Of a stretch of 64,000 nucleotides of DNA, positions 16,505 through 24,151 are shown piece after piece. Made by a program: the position numbers and the translations under genes. Numbering within the stretch: position 1 is the first letter of the stretch; every line of letters begins with the position of its first letter. The notes beneath the pieces are model-generated. The model was not told the DNA's origin. It saw nothing but the letters and a program-made list of their open reading frames with translations, and searched no databases. Origin of the DNA: Halopenitus sp041821145 (GTDB taxonomy: Archaea; Halobacteriota; Halobacteria; Halobacteriales; Haloferacaceae); assembly GCF_041821145.1 (NCBI RefSeq), contig NZ_JBGUBC010000001.1:62001-126000 (forward strand), in the 5' to 3' direction.

Positions 16505-17143
16505 ACGTACTTGCGGTCGCCGTCCCCGGATCGATCCCCGAAGATCGGGACCCACACCGACCGCAGGCGTGCGCATCGATGCCGTTCTCGGAGGTAACTG
16601 CCCGGCCAGTTATCGCTCCGCGAGCATAGCCGCCAATTATTACAGGTGATATTTTGATCCGAGGGTTTATTTTAGATATCATCTCATGGATCAATGGGGA
16701 AAGTGGGGGACGGCACGCCGAACCACGGCCACGCCGTCTGCGGAGGTCCTCGGAGGGGGAACCGGGGCGACCACCGCAACGGCACCAGCAGTCGATCGGA
16801 GCGGGAGCGGGAGCGGGAGCGGTCCGATCGCTGTGATCCGGTGCGACCGAGGAAGAAGAGGGACGATCGACTGCGAGACGGACGGGAGAACCGGGTCGAG
16901 ACACGATCGAAGCGATCTGGGTTGCGATCGACCGATCCAGGAAGCAACTGCCTTCACCGCACACGAGGGACAAAGCAGGGACGATCCGGGAAGTAGGGAC
17001 GATCCGGGAAGGGACGATCCAGGAAGTAGGGTCGCGCCCACGAGCGAGAAGAATCCACGAGACGGATATCACAACCACGAGAAGGACGCACACGGCGACG
17101 TCGCGAGAACACCCTTAAAAGCGTCCACGACCAAAAGACATGT
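16505..17143. repeat. Non-coding spacer with low-complexity repeats
   Basis: About 640 bases with no convincing gene. It contains about four head-to-tail GCGGGA hexamers (16798-16822). Three tandem copies of a GGGACGATCCGGGAAGTA unit lie at 16978-16995, 16996-17010 (shortened) and 17011-17028. An open frame on the minus strand runs through much of it, but its translation is low-complexity and repeat-driven. The right end carries the promoter of the KH gene, with CCTTAAAAG near 17113-17121. Confidence 0.6.
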
Positions 17144-17686
17144 ATGCGACACGTAACGATTCCGCAGGATCGGATCGCCGTCCTCATCGGTGAAGGCGGC
17201 GAGACGTTGCGCGAGGTGGAAGATCGGGCGGACGTTCGACTTGACGTCGACTCGGAGACGGGATCGGTCGCGATCGATTCGACCGGCGATCCGGTCTCGG
17301 CGATGATCGCGCCGGACATCGTTCGGGCGATCGGCCGAGGGTTCACCCCCGAGGTTGCCCTCTCGCTCCTCGATCACGATCTTCGACGCTTCGAGTTAGT
17401 CGACCTTGCGGACCACACCCGGAACGACAACGATCTGCAGCGCCAGAAGGGCCGTATTATCGGCGAGAACGGGCGAACACGCGAACTCATGGAGGAACTG
17501 ACCGGCGCGGAAGTCGTCATCTACGGAACGACCGTCGGCGTGATCGGCGGAGCCGAGGAAGTGTCGGCCGTCCGGCGAGCGGTGGGGATGTTGCTCGACG
17601 GAGCACCCCACGGTGCCGTGTACTCGTTCCTCGAACGGAAATCCAACGAGCTCAGCGACGACATCGGGTTCTCGACTCCCGAGTGA
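17144..17686 (+). CDS. KH-domain RNA-binding protein, Dim2/Pno1-like
   Basis: 180 residues with two KH domains. The first has the GxxG loop IGEGGETL (about 15-22), the second IGENGRTR (about 106-113) followed by VVIYGTTVGVIGG. This is the archaeal counterpart of Dim2/Pno1/Krr1, which binds the 3' end region of small-subunit rRNA and works with RIO kinases and Nob1 in maturation. The leaderless start is supported by CCTTAAAAG about 27 bases upstream. In many archaea such a gene sits directly beside rio1; here it is 2 kb away, separated by two genes and repetitive spacer. Confidence 0.9.
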   Translation: MRHVTIPQDRIAVLIGEGGETLREVEDRADVRLDVDSETGSVAIDSTGDPVSAMIAPDIVRAIGRGFTPEVALSLLDHDLRRFELVDLADHTRNDNDLQRQKGRIIGENGRTRELMEELTGAEVVIYGTTVGVIGGAEEVSAVRRAVGMLLDGAPHGAVYSFLERKSNELSDDIGFSTPE

Positions 17687-17779
17687 TCCGATCGCGGTCC
17701 GATTCTCGTTATAAACACCCCCATGTCACCGACTGACATAGATAGTTGCGCCGTCACGTTGGGCGCTTTCATCGAACGG

Positions 17780-17800
17780 TAGCGCAACGCTTTTATAGAA
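17780..17800 (+). promoter_or_regulatory. Strong TATA promoter of the thermosome gene
   Basis: CGCAACGCTTTTATAGAA contains a consensus-quality TATA box (CTTTTATAG, about 17789-17797). It sits about 30 bases upstream of the start codon at 17825, preceded by a CGAA-containing segment. Haloarchaeal chaperonin genes are heat-inducible, and this strong element fits high expression. The exact TSS is inferred from spacing. Confidence 0.7.
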
Positions 17801-17824
17801 CTACAGACAATCACACGCTGTACT

Positions 17825-19507
17825 ATGAGTCAGCGACAGCGAATGGGCAACCAGCCGATGATCGTGCTCTCCGAGGAGTCGCAGCGAACCTCCGGAAAGG
17901 ACGCACAGACGATGAACATCACGGCCGGGAAGGCGGTCGCGGAGTCGGTCCGTACCACCCTCGGTCCGAAAGGAATGGACAAGATGCTCGTCGACTCGAC
18001 GGGCGGCGTCGTCGTCACGAATGACGGCGTCACCATCCTCAAGGAGATGGACATCGATCATCCGGCGGCGAACATGATCGTCGAAGTCTCCGAGACGCAA
18101 GAGGAGGAGGTCGGCGACGGAACCACGACCGCGGTCGTCGTGGCCGGCGAACTTCTCGATCAGGCCGAGGAACTCCTCGACCAGGACATCCACGCGACGA
18201 CGCTCGCGCAGGGATTCCGTCAGGCCGCAGCAAAGGCCAAGGAAATCCTCGATGAGGAGGCTATCGAGGTCACCGAGGGCGACCGCGAGACGCTCAACGA
18301 GATCGCCGCCACGGCGATGACCGGCAAGGGCGCCGAATCCGCAAAGGACGTGCTGGCCGACCTCGTCGTCGACGCAGTGCTGGCGGTCGCGGACGGCGAC
18401 GACATCGACACCGAGAACGTCTCGGTCGAGAAGGTCGTCGGCGGCGCAATCGAGGGATCGGAGCTCGTCGAGGGCGTCATCGTCGACAAGGAACGCGTCG
18501 ACGAGAACATGCCCTACGCCGTCGAGGACGCCGACGTGGCCCTGTTCGATGGTGCCATCGAGGTCAAGGAGACGGAGATCGACGCCGAAGTCAACGTCAC
18601 CGACCCCGACCAGCTTCAGCAGTTCCTCGACCAGGAAGAGGCCCAGCTTCGCGAACTCGTGGACGAACTCGTCGACGTCGGCGCCGACGTCGTCTTCGTC
18701 GGTGACGGCATCGACGACATGGCGCAACATTACCTGGCCCAGGAGGGCATTCTCGCGGTCCGACGCGCGAAATCCGACGACCTCAGCCGGCTCGCCCGCG
18801 CGACGGGCGGCCGCGTTGTAGCCAACCTCGATGACATCGAGGAATCCGATCTCGGCTTCGCCGGCTCCGTTGCCCAGAAGGACATCGGCGGCGACGAGCG
18901 CATCTTCGTCGAGGACGTCGAGAAGGCCCGCTCGGTCACGCTCATCCTCCGCGGCGGCACCGAGCACGTCGTCGACGAGGTCGAGCGTGCAGTCGATGAC
19001 TCCCTCGGCGTCGTGCGGACGACCCTGCTCGAGGGGTCCGTCCTGCCCGGCGGCGGCGCGCCCGAGACCGAACTGGCGCTCCAGCTTCGTGACTTCGCTG
19101 ACTCCGTCGGCGGTCGCGAGCAGTTGGCCGTTGAGGCGTTCGCGGACGCACTCGAAGTCATCCCGCGCACCCTCGCAGAGAACGCGGGTCTCGATCCCAT
19201 CGACTCGCTGGTCGATCTCCGTGCCCGCCACGACGGTGGCGAGCTCGGCGCCGGTCTCGATGCCTACACCGGCGACGTGATCGACATGGAAGATGAAGGG
19301 GTCGTCGAGCCCCTCGGCGTGAAGACGCAGGCGATCGAGTCCGCCACCGAGGCGGCCGTGATGATCCTTCGCATCGACGACGTCATCGCCGCTGGCGAGC
19401 TGAAGGGCGGCGGCTCCGAAAGCGGCGGGGACGAAGGCGGCGCACCCGGCGGTGCCGGCGGCATGGGCGGCATGGGCGGCATGGGTGGCATGGGCGGCGC
19501 AATGTAA
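17825..19507 (+). CDS. ths: Thermosome subunit (group II chaperonin)
   Basis: 560 residues, a subunit of the two-ring archaeal chaperonin that folds proteins in the cytosol. Signatures are TLGPKGMDKMLVDSTGG, the ATP-binding VTNDGVTILKEM and the catalytic GDGTTTAVV. Further marks are the equatorial VLPGGGAPETE and the helical apical protrusion region. The C-terminus is a flexible Gly/Met tail of GGM repeats preceded by a Gly/Ser-rich acidic run, projecting into the cavity as in other haloarchaeal subunits. Length and all key residues match a functional protein. It has its own strong promoter; no second subunit lies in the window, so hetero-oligomers would need distant paralogues. Confidence 0.97.
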   Translation: MSQRQRMGNQPMIVLSEESQRTSGKDAQTMNITAGKAVAESVRTTLGPKGMDKMLVDSTGGVVVTNDGVTILKEMDIDHPAANMIVEVSETQEEEVGDGTTTAVVVAGELLDQAEELLDQDIHATTLAQGFRQAAAKAKEILDEEAIEVTEGDRETLNEIAATAMTGKGAESAKDVLADLVVDAVLAVADGDDIDTENVSVEKVVGGAIEGSELVEGVIVDKERVDENMPYAVEDADVALFDGAIEVKETEIDAEVNVTDPDQLQQFLDQEEAQLRELVDELVDVGADVVFVGDGIDDMAQHYLAQEGILAVRRAKSDDLSRLARATGGRVVANLDDIEESDLGFAGSVAQKDIGGDERIFVEDVEKARSVTLILRGGTEHVVDEVERAVDDSLGVVRTTLLEGSVLPGGGAPETELALQLRDFADSVGGREQLAVEAFADALEVIPRTLAENAGLDPIDSLVDLRARHDGGELGAGLDAYTGDVIDMEDEGVVEPLGVKTQAIESATEAAVMILRIDDVIAAGELKGGGSESGGDEGGAPGGAGGMGGMGGMGGMGGAM

Positions 19508-19756
19508 ACGTCGGCCGACAGCCACACACCCACCTCACCGACCACCGTTTCGCTGCACCGACCGCGTCGATCGCGAACCGAGTTCCGACGTTTTTTGGAA
19601 GTCTACGACCCGAAAGCGAACGCGCCGAGGAGCGTCCGTCGAAGCGATCCGCGTCGCGATCGGGGGCCAGCGTAAGGCTCCGAAGCCGATTCGTCCCGTT
19701 CGTCACGATCCGAACCGATCAAAACCCCCTTATGGGACCTCTCCGTACTCGCGAAT

Positions 19757-20341
19757 ATGGCTGATCCACTAGCGATCGGAGTGGCGGCGTCCATCGTGTT
19801 GGTCGTCGTGTTCTTTTCCTCGTTGAGGGGGACCGGCTGGAGCCCGGCCGAGGACATCTCCGAGGAGGTGCTCGAACGGCGTGCGGCTACCGTACCCGAG
19901 ACCGACTTTCCCGAGCCGATGAACCGTTCGATCGGCGGCGGTGGCGGCGCCGTCGCGGTCGGCGGCGGCGGTGAGGGAGGAGAAACTGGCGAGCTCGAGG
20001 AGGGCAGCGCCGAGGAGTCGGCGGGTCCCGGCGACATCCCCGAAGACGAGATCGAATACTACGAGGTCGAGTTCGTGAAGGAGGGTGAAACGGTCGAACT
20101 CGCGAACAACGAGCCGATCCTCGACCAGGGCGAAGAACAGGGCTGGGACCTGCCCTACGCGTGCCGGCAGGGTCAGTGTGTCTCGTGTGCGGCCCACATC
20201 ACCGATGGTCCCTCCGAGGACTACGTCGTCCACGACGACCAACAGATGCTCGGCGAGGCCGAGATCAACGACGGGTACACACTCACCTGCGTCGCCTACC
20301 CGCGCGATTCGTTCACCATCGAGACCAGCGAGTCACCCTAG
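19757..20341 (+). CDS. Membrane-anchored plant-type [2Fe-2S] ferredoxin
   Basis: 194 residues. An N-terminal membrane helix (about 5-22, AIGVAASIVLVVVFF) is followed by a glycine-rich and then acidic linker (about 59-100). The C-terminal ferredoxin domain has cluster cysteines 136, 141, 144 and 178 in the pattern C-x4-C-x2-C...C. The usual haloarchaeal ferredoxin is soluble and about 129 residues, so this form is tethered to the membrane and may deliver electrons to a membrane-bound enzyme. It is monocistronic; downstream lies tRNA-Arg. The partner enzyme is not evident. Confidence 0.88.
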   Translation: MADPLAIGVAASIVLVVVFFSSLRGTGWSPAEDISEEVLERRAATVPETDFPEPMNRSIGGGGGAVAVGGGGEGGETGELEEGSAEESAGPGDIPEDEIEYYEVEFVKEGETVELANNEPILDQGEEQGWDLPYACRQGQCVSCAAHITDGPSEDYVVHDDQQMLGEAEINDGYTLTCVAYPRDSFTIETSESP

Positions 20342-20439
20342 CCCGAGCCGAGCCGTCACGGTTTCCATCCCTCTTTGACACGCGATCGAGCCACCGTTTT
20401 CGAACCGTTTAACCGATCGAGCGGGGAACGCCGTTGTGA

Positions 20440-20512
20440 GGGCGCGTAGCTCAGCGGACAGAGCACTTGGTTCCGGACCAAGATGCCGCGGGTTCAAATC
20501 CCGTCGCGCCCG
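20440..20512 (+). tRNA. tRNA-Arg (anticodon CCG)
   Basis: A 73-base cloverleaf. The acceptor stem GGGCGCG pairs with CGCGCCC, with discriminator G. The D-arm is GCTCAGCGGACAGAGC, and the anticodon stem-loop CTTGG-TTCCGGA-CCAAG gives anticodon CCG. The T-arm is GCGGGTTCAAATCCCGT. No intron is seen and CCA is not encoded. It forms the left border of the less gene-dense accessory stretch. Confidence 0.96.
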
Positions 20513-20587
20513 TCACGTTTTCTGACGGGGTGAATACAACCGACTGCGGCCGTGTGCATATAAGTCACCACCCAATGCCGCTTTTGT

Positions 20588-20604
20588 GTCGGCGACTCGC
20601 CGAC
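20588..20604. promoter_or_regulatory. Near-perfect inverted repeat upstream of the GYD gene
   Basis: GTCGGCGA-C-TCGCCGAC has 8-base arms with a one-base centre, located between tRNA-Arg and the GYD-protein promoter. It could be a protein-binding site or a short hairpin; nothing shows which. A good TATA-like CTATATAGC follows at about 20679. Confidence 0.4.
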
Positions 20605-20753
20605 GGAAGCGTTCCACTAAAGTTGACACCCTTTTGAGTTGTGCTATGACAACATTTAACACACTAGTTGGCGAATTCTATATAGCGTTCTCTATGCCGG
20701 AGAGTGGGATGGTGAAGTGCGTGTTGGGTTGAACGCAAGAGGTGAGTCATCCA

Positions 20754-21047
20754 ATGCCAACGTACATCGTCCTACAGGAATATACCCAACAGGGCATCAA
20801 AAACATAGAAGACAGTCCCGACCGACTCGATGACGCGAAAGAGCTCGCTGAATCGATGGATTGTGAGGTGAAACAGTTCTATCTTACATTCGGTGAATAT
20901 GACCTGGTTGTTGTCCTGGAAGCACCGGATGATGAGACGGCTGCTCAGCTGGCGTTAACGGTCGGCAAAAGCGGGGCCGTTGCGACCGAGACGCTGAAAG
21001 CGTTCCCCGAAGACGAGTATCGTGAGGTCATCGCTGGACTCCCTTAA
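20754..21047 (+). CDS. GYD-domain protein
   Basis: 97 residues spanning a single GYD domain: MPTYIVLQEYTQQGIKNIED, then QFYLTFGEYDLVVVLEAPDD with the Gly-Tyr/Glu-Tyr-Asp core, and a helix ending ALTVGKSGAVATETLKAF. These small dimeric alpha/beta-barrel-like proteins are widespread but without a settled function. I chose the ATG at 20754 over the GTG at 20742 because a Shine-Dalgarno GAGGTGA lies 8 bases upstream. A TATA box near 20679 implies a leader of about 45 bases, unlike the leaderless pattern of most genes here. Base use is visibly less GC-biased than the flanks. Confidence 0.82.
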   Translation: MPTYIVLQEYTQQGIKNIEDSPDRLDDAKELAESMDCEVKQFYLTFGEYDLVVVLEAPDDETAAQLALTVGKSGAVATETLKAFPEDEYREVIAGLP

Positions 21048-21050
21048 TAC

Positions 21051-21074
21051 GTCTCCCTCCCCTCTCAGTGGGAG
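21051..21074 (+). terminator. Possible hairpin terminator after the GYD gene
   Basis: CCTCCC and GGGAGG arms with an 8-base loop (CTCTCAGT) follow the GYD stop codon directly, with TTTTG a few bases further on. It could terminate transcription; the GGAGGTGATG on its right arm is also a strong Shine-Dalgarno match, but no credible gene follows it. Confidence 0.4.
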
Positions 21075-21197
21075 GTGATGGTTTTGTGAATCAGCCGATG
21101 GGTACCCTCTCTATTCAGCACGCAGCTTCTGAGTTATCGCGTGGTCAAAGACGTCGCCAGCGTGGACGACGACGTCGACGTCGAGAGCAGGTGCCGT

Positions 21198-21467
21198 TCA
21201 GGTGGACGCGCAGCCACACGTCCAGCCAGGGTCGTGGCCGGTCCGGCTTATCAGGTCGGAACGACACGCCGGGCAGTAGTCCGGGGTGACGGATTCGCTT
21301 CGGGGAACGTACACCGCACCGCCGCACTTCACACACGCATCCGCGACGATAGTCGCGCAGTCCGCGCAGACGTTAAAGTGGTCAGCCGTGAGCTCGCGCA
21401 GGGGCTCGAGTTGTTTATCCAGGAGATACTCATCGATGACCGTCTGGCAGCTGTGGCACGGTTTCAT
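21198..21467 (-). CDS. Small multi-zinc-ribbon protein
   Basis: 89 residues beginning MKPCHSC. Four CxxC pairs (CHSC, CADC, CVKC, CPAC) suggest two zinc ribbons, and the tail adds another CGC. No further domain is visible, so it may bind nucleic acid or a protein partner in the cytosol. I chose the ATG at 21467 because the zinc motif starts right behind it; a longer in-frame start at 21497 adds nothing recognisable. It is convergent with the GYD gene and divergent from the cold-shock gene. No specific family is recognised. Confidence 0.7.
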   Translation of the reverse strand: MKPCHSCQTVIDEYLLDKQLEPLRELTADHFNVCADCATIVADACVKCGGAVYVPRSESVTPDYCPACRSDLISRTGHDPGWTCGCAST

Positions 21468-21647
21468 GGCGGTGCACGAGACACCTCGTGACCCCACCGT
21501 AAATACCTGCCTCCGGAAACGAACTGACTACTGGAAGCCGAACGAGCCGTACTCTCGACCGACCGTTCCACATCCATAGTAAACGAGGGTCGTGATAACT
21601 CGACCCTCGGAAGTGTTATCCCTGAAACCGGCCTACGTTTGGTTGCA

Positions 21648-21854
21648 ATGGCAAACGGTAAGGTTGACTTCTTCAACGACACTGGCGGCTACGGTTTCAT
21701 TTCGACTGACGCAGACGACGTAGACGAGGACGAAGACGTGTTCTTCCACATGGAAGACGTCGGCGGCCCCGATCTCGAGGAAGGTCAGGAAGTGGAGTTC
21801 GACATCGAATCATCCCCCAAGGGACCCCGCGCGACGAACCTCGTCCGCAACTAA
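21648..21854 (+). CDS. cspA: Cold-shock domain protein (CspA-like)
   Basis: 68 residues forming one OB-fold cold-shock domain that binds single-stranded nucleic acid. RNP1 is visible as GGYGFIST and RNP2 as VFFHMEDV; the usual basic loop is replaced by an acidic run DADDVDEDED, a haloarchaeal adaptation. Start at 21648 gives MANGKVDFF, the canonical N-terminus; an upstream in-frame GTG at 21639 is less likely. A TATA-like GTTATCC lies about 30 bases upstream, and a T-rich stretch (CGTTTTTTC, about 21895) follows as a likely terminator. Confidence 0.92.
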   Translation: MANGKVDFFNDTGGYGFISTDADDVDEDEDVFFHMEDVGGPDLEEGQEVEFDIESSPKGPRATNLVRN

Positions 21855-22147
21855 CGACTACTTCCCCCGTCGTTTGTAGCGATGGACGGAAATTCGTTTT
21901 TTCAAACTATTACAGGTCGTAGCTCGTGCTCTCGGCGTCGGCAACTATCAGACGGATGTGGAGACGCCTCATCGAGATATCCATCATCGACCGGCTACGA
22001 CGTGCGGTCGAAGGGGGACAAAATGCAACCGCCGAAGGAGGCTCTCAACAATGGCGGCCGGAGTAGCTCCTCTGACACAGTCGGGACCGATTGAGAGTCG
22101 TTTGCTTCCAGAAAAAAACATATAGAGCCGGACGTTCAACTTGAAGT

Positions 22148-22378
22148 ATGGCCGGGCGATATGGTGACCTGAACTACCAGAAGCTCACGAAACGAAGCGT
22201 GCTATTGGGACTCACGCTCTTCGTAATCGGGGCGCTCGGAGAGCTGACACTTCATACTGTGGGACTGCAAGTCCCCGGATGGGAGGAACTACTCTTGTTC
22301 GACATAGAGATTCTTGGGATCGTAATAGCACTACTCTCCCCGTTCGTTTTTGGAATCTTCCTCCCGCTAACGGAATAA
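22148..22378 (+). CDS. Small two-helix membrane protein (haloarchaeal)
   Basis: 76 residues. A conserved-looking N-terminus (MAGRYGDLNYQKLTKRSVLL) precedes two membrane helices, at about 18-38 and 51-73. No function is known to me, although short proteins of this look recur in haloarchaea. A TATA-like ACATATAG about 30 bases upstream supports a leaderless start at 22148. It is convergent with the histidine kinase, which ends 28 bases away. The preceding 290 bases hold no gene. Confidence 0.75.
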   Translation: MAGRYGDLNYQKLTKRSVLLGLTLFVIGALGELTLHTVGLQVPGWEELLLFDIEILGIVIALLSPFVFGIFLPLTE

Positions 22379-22405
22379 GGGGGCACGTAATGAGCCAGTG
22401 AGGAA

Positions 22406-23497
22406 TCACTCACGGACTTCAACCTCGCTGATCTCGAATCTCGCACCCCCATCCTTGCTTGCAATCAGATTGACCGCCCAGTCATGCGCCCCGACGATCT
22501 CGGAGACGATCGCCAAGCCCAATCCGGTTCCCTCTTCCGTGGTCGAGTACCCGGAGGTGAATACCCCGTTCCGGTCGTCTTCGGGGATACCCGGTCCGTC
22601 ATCTTCGACGTAGAACCCTGACTGGTCCGGAAGCGCACCCGTGCGAACCGTAACATCCTCGCCGGCGTGTTCAATTGAATTCCGAAAGAGGTTCTCAAAG
22701 AGTTGCTGAAGGCGATCCGGATCGGCCGTGAATGTGAGATCACGTTCGGTACGGAGAGTCGCCTGTTTCGTGTCCACAACCGCCCAGGCTTGATCGGCAG
22801 TGGTTGATAGGGTAACGCGATCAGTGTCATCAGCCGGTTCGCCCTGGCGAGCGAGGGTCAGTAAGTCATCGATGAGTGTCTCCATCCGCTTGAGAGCCGT
22901 GTCCACGGTATCAAGATGGTCACTCTGACAGTCCTGCTGGGCGAATTCGAGTCGTCCCGCGGCGACGTTGAGTGGATTGCGCAAGTCGTGAGACACCAGG
23001 CTGGCAAACTGTTCTAACCGATCGTTCTGGCGTTCCAGTTCTTGTTCACGGGCGGCTAGTTCCGCACGTTCGGCTTCCAAGGCAGTGCGGTACTGTCGCT
23101 GGCGCGCGTTGTAGAACCCGATCAGAAACCCGCCGAGTGCACCCGCAGTAATCCAATTCACCGTGAGGAACGGGATGTCAACCATCGTGACTTCATGCGC
23201 GGCTTGGTACGGCACGACAGGATAGCCGAACACGACGCCACCGAGTAGTCCGACCCCCGTCCACGCCGCGACGCGGATCGTAGATGCATCGTCGAACTGG
23301 CTCCAGTAGAGCCAGACACCCGCGATTAGGAGTACTATCGAGAGAGTGAGGGGAATGACTATCCCCAGCAGTTTGGTATGGAAGCCTTGCTCAGTATATA
23401 TGTGGTAGAGATGAACGGAAGTGGTGAGGTAGCCGACCGAGACGATCCCACCCGCACTGAGGATGCGTCGTCGGGCTCCCTGTGACATCACATGCAT
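22406..23497 (-). CDS. Membrane sensor histidine kinase
   Basis: 363 residues. Four to five membrane helices occupy about 15-140, followed by a coiled-coil stretch (EAERAELAAREQELERQNDR). The HisKA domain has the phospho-accepting histidine in LVSHDLRNPLN, and the HATPase domain shows the N box ENLFRNSIEHA, G1 VEDDGPGIP and G2 EGTGLGLAIV. All catalytic boxes are intact. No receiver or output protein is adjacent, so it is an orphan kinase. Besides the ATG at 23497, the in-frame ATG at 23488 fits a leaderless transcript from the TAATATGGC box at about 23511-23520. The stimulus is unknown. Confidence 0.9.
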   Translation of the reverse strand: MHVMSQGARRRILSAGGIVSVGYLTTSVHLYHIYTEQGFHTKLLGIVIPLTLSIVLLIAGVWLYWSQFDDASTIRVAAWTGVGLLGGVVFGYPVVPYQAAHEVTMVDIPFLTVNWITAGALGGFLIGFYNARQRQYRTALEAERAELAAREQELERQNDRLEQFASLVSHDLRNPLNVAAGRLEFAQQDCQSDHLDTVDTALKRMETLIDDLLTLARQGEPADDTDRVTLSTTADQAWAVVDTKQATLRTERDLTFTADPDRLQQLFENLFRNSIEHAGEDVTVRTGALPDQSGFYVEDDGPGIPEDDRNGVFTSGYSTTEEGTGLGLAIVSEIVGAHDWAVNLIASKDGGARFEISEVEVRE

Positions 23498-23804
23498 GAG
23501 ACCGTGTCTATGCCATATTATACTCCCGTTTTGAGGTCAGTAGACCGTTCAGCAATAGGTGGGTCGGGTGAAAGTACGCTCTGTATCGAACGATCGCTAC
23601 CCACGCTGACTATGAGACGATTCGTGCTGTAGTCCGACCACTCAGGAACCTCCGTGGCCCCCGATCTGATTGTTGCCTGTCAGAAACAGCGTGCAAAATA
23701 TAGCGGTTACATTCCTCACGTTGCCGATCCACCGGTCAACGATGAGCAGTATCAGTATGCTTTGCCGCGCGGGTCCGAGTTCGCAGTTCGTGGATCCGTC
23801 TTCA
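23498..23804. other. Gene-free spacer with kinase promoter
   Basis: About 300 bases without a convincing gene. Its left end holds the histidine kinase promoter (TATA-like element at 23511-23520, minus strand). The remainder is of average composition and shows no repeat or hairpin I could support. Short open frames here have no recognisable content. Confidence 0.5.
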
Positions 23805-23999
23805 TCACACCTCATCCTGTGATTCCGCAGTTGTGGTCTCGGCGCTGGATGGCTCACTCCGCACCTCCAGAATATGGTTGTTCTCGATGGGTTCGACGAG
23901 TAGCCGGACGCCGTCGTCGGTCACCGTCTCGCCCTCTTCAACGAGGCGGCCGGTCCGGTTCATGAGTTGAGATCCCGTCTTACCGGATATGTTCGTCAT
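23805..23999 (-). pseudogene. Likely remnant of a CorC/HlyC-domain protein
   Basis: 64 codons remain open. Their middle part (GRLVEEGETVTDDGVRLLVE followed by ENNHILEVR) resembles the C-terminal CorC/HlyC domain of CNNM/hemolysin-C-type membrane proteins. The DUF21 membrane domain and CBS pair that should precede it are absent. The frame is open for about 50 further codons upstream towards 24150, but that stretch does not resemble the family. I read it as a decayed 3' fragment. It could alternatively be a short free-standing domain protein. It lies just downstream of the AEC transporter on the same strand. Confidence 0.45.
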
Positions 24000-24151
24000 T
24001 ACACGGACCGCATCCGGAACATCGTGTGCCAGAGGATCGTCGCGATCACGTGCCCGAGCGAGGCGTGCTCGTGCTCTCTCGATGCGCTCCCCGCAGCAGT
24101 TGAGAAATCCGGATACGAGGTCGCCGCGCAGTCGAATTGACGCCGGCGGAG

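Noticed and set aside
16362..17093. Minus-strand open frame in the repeat-rich spacer
   Set aside because: The translation is low-complexity, driven by GCGGGA and GGGACGATCC repeats, and overlaps the wHTH gene and its promoter.
17801..19525. Long minus-strand frame opposite the thermosome gene
   Set aside because: Mirror of GC-rich codon bias; composition rich in Arg, Val and His and without any domain.
21068..21289. Short plus-strand frame after GYD with a strong Shine-Dalgarno match
   Set aside because: The protein is an Arg-rich antisense shadow of the zinc-ribbon gene; the GGAGG match is part of a hairpin.
21882..22094. 70-codon plus-strand frame between cspA and the small membrane protein
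   Set aside because: No domain, no promoter and an atypical composition with many Cys/Ser/Arg residues; it starts in a likely terminator.
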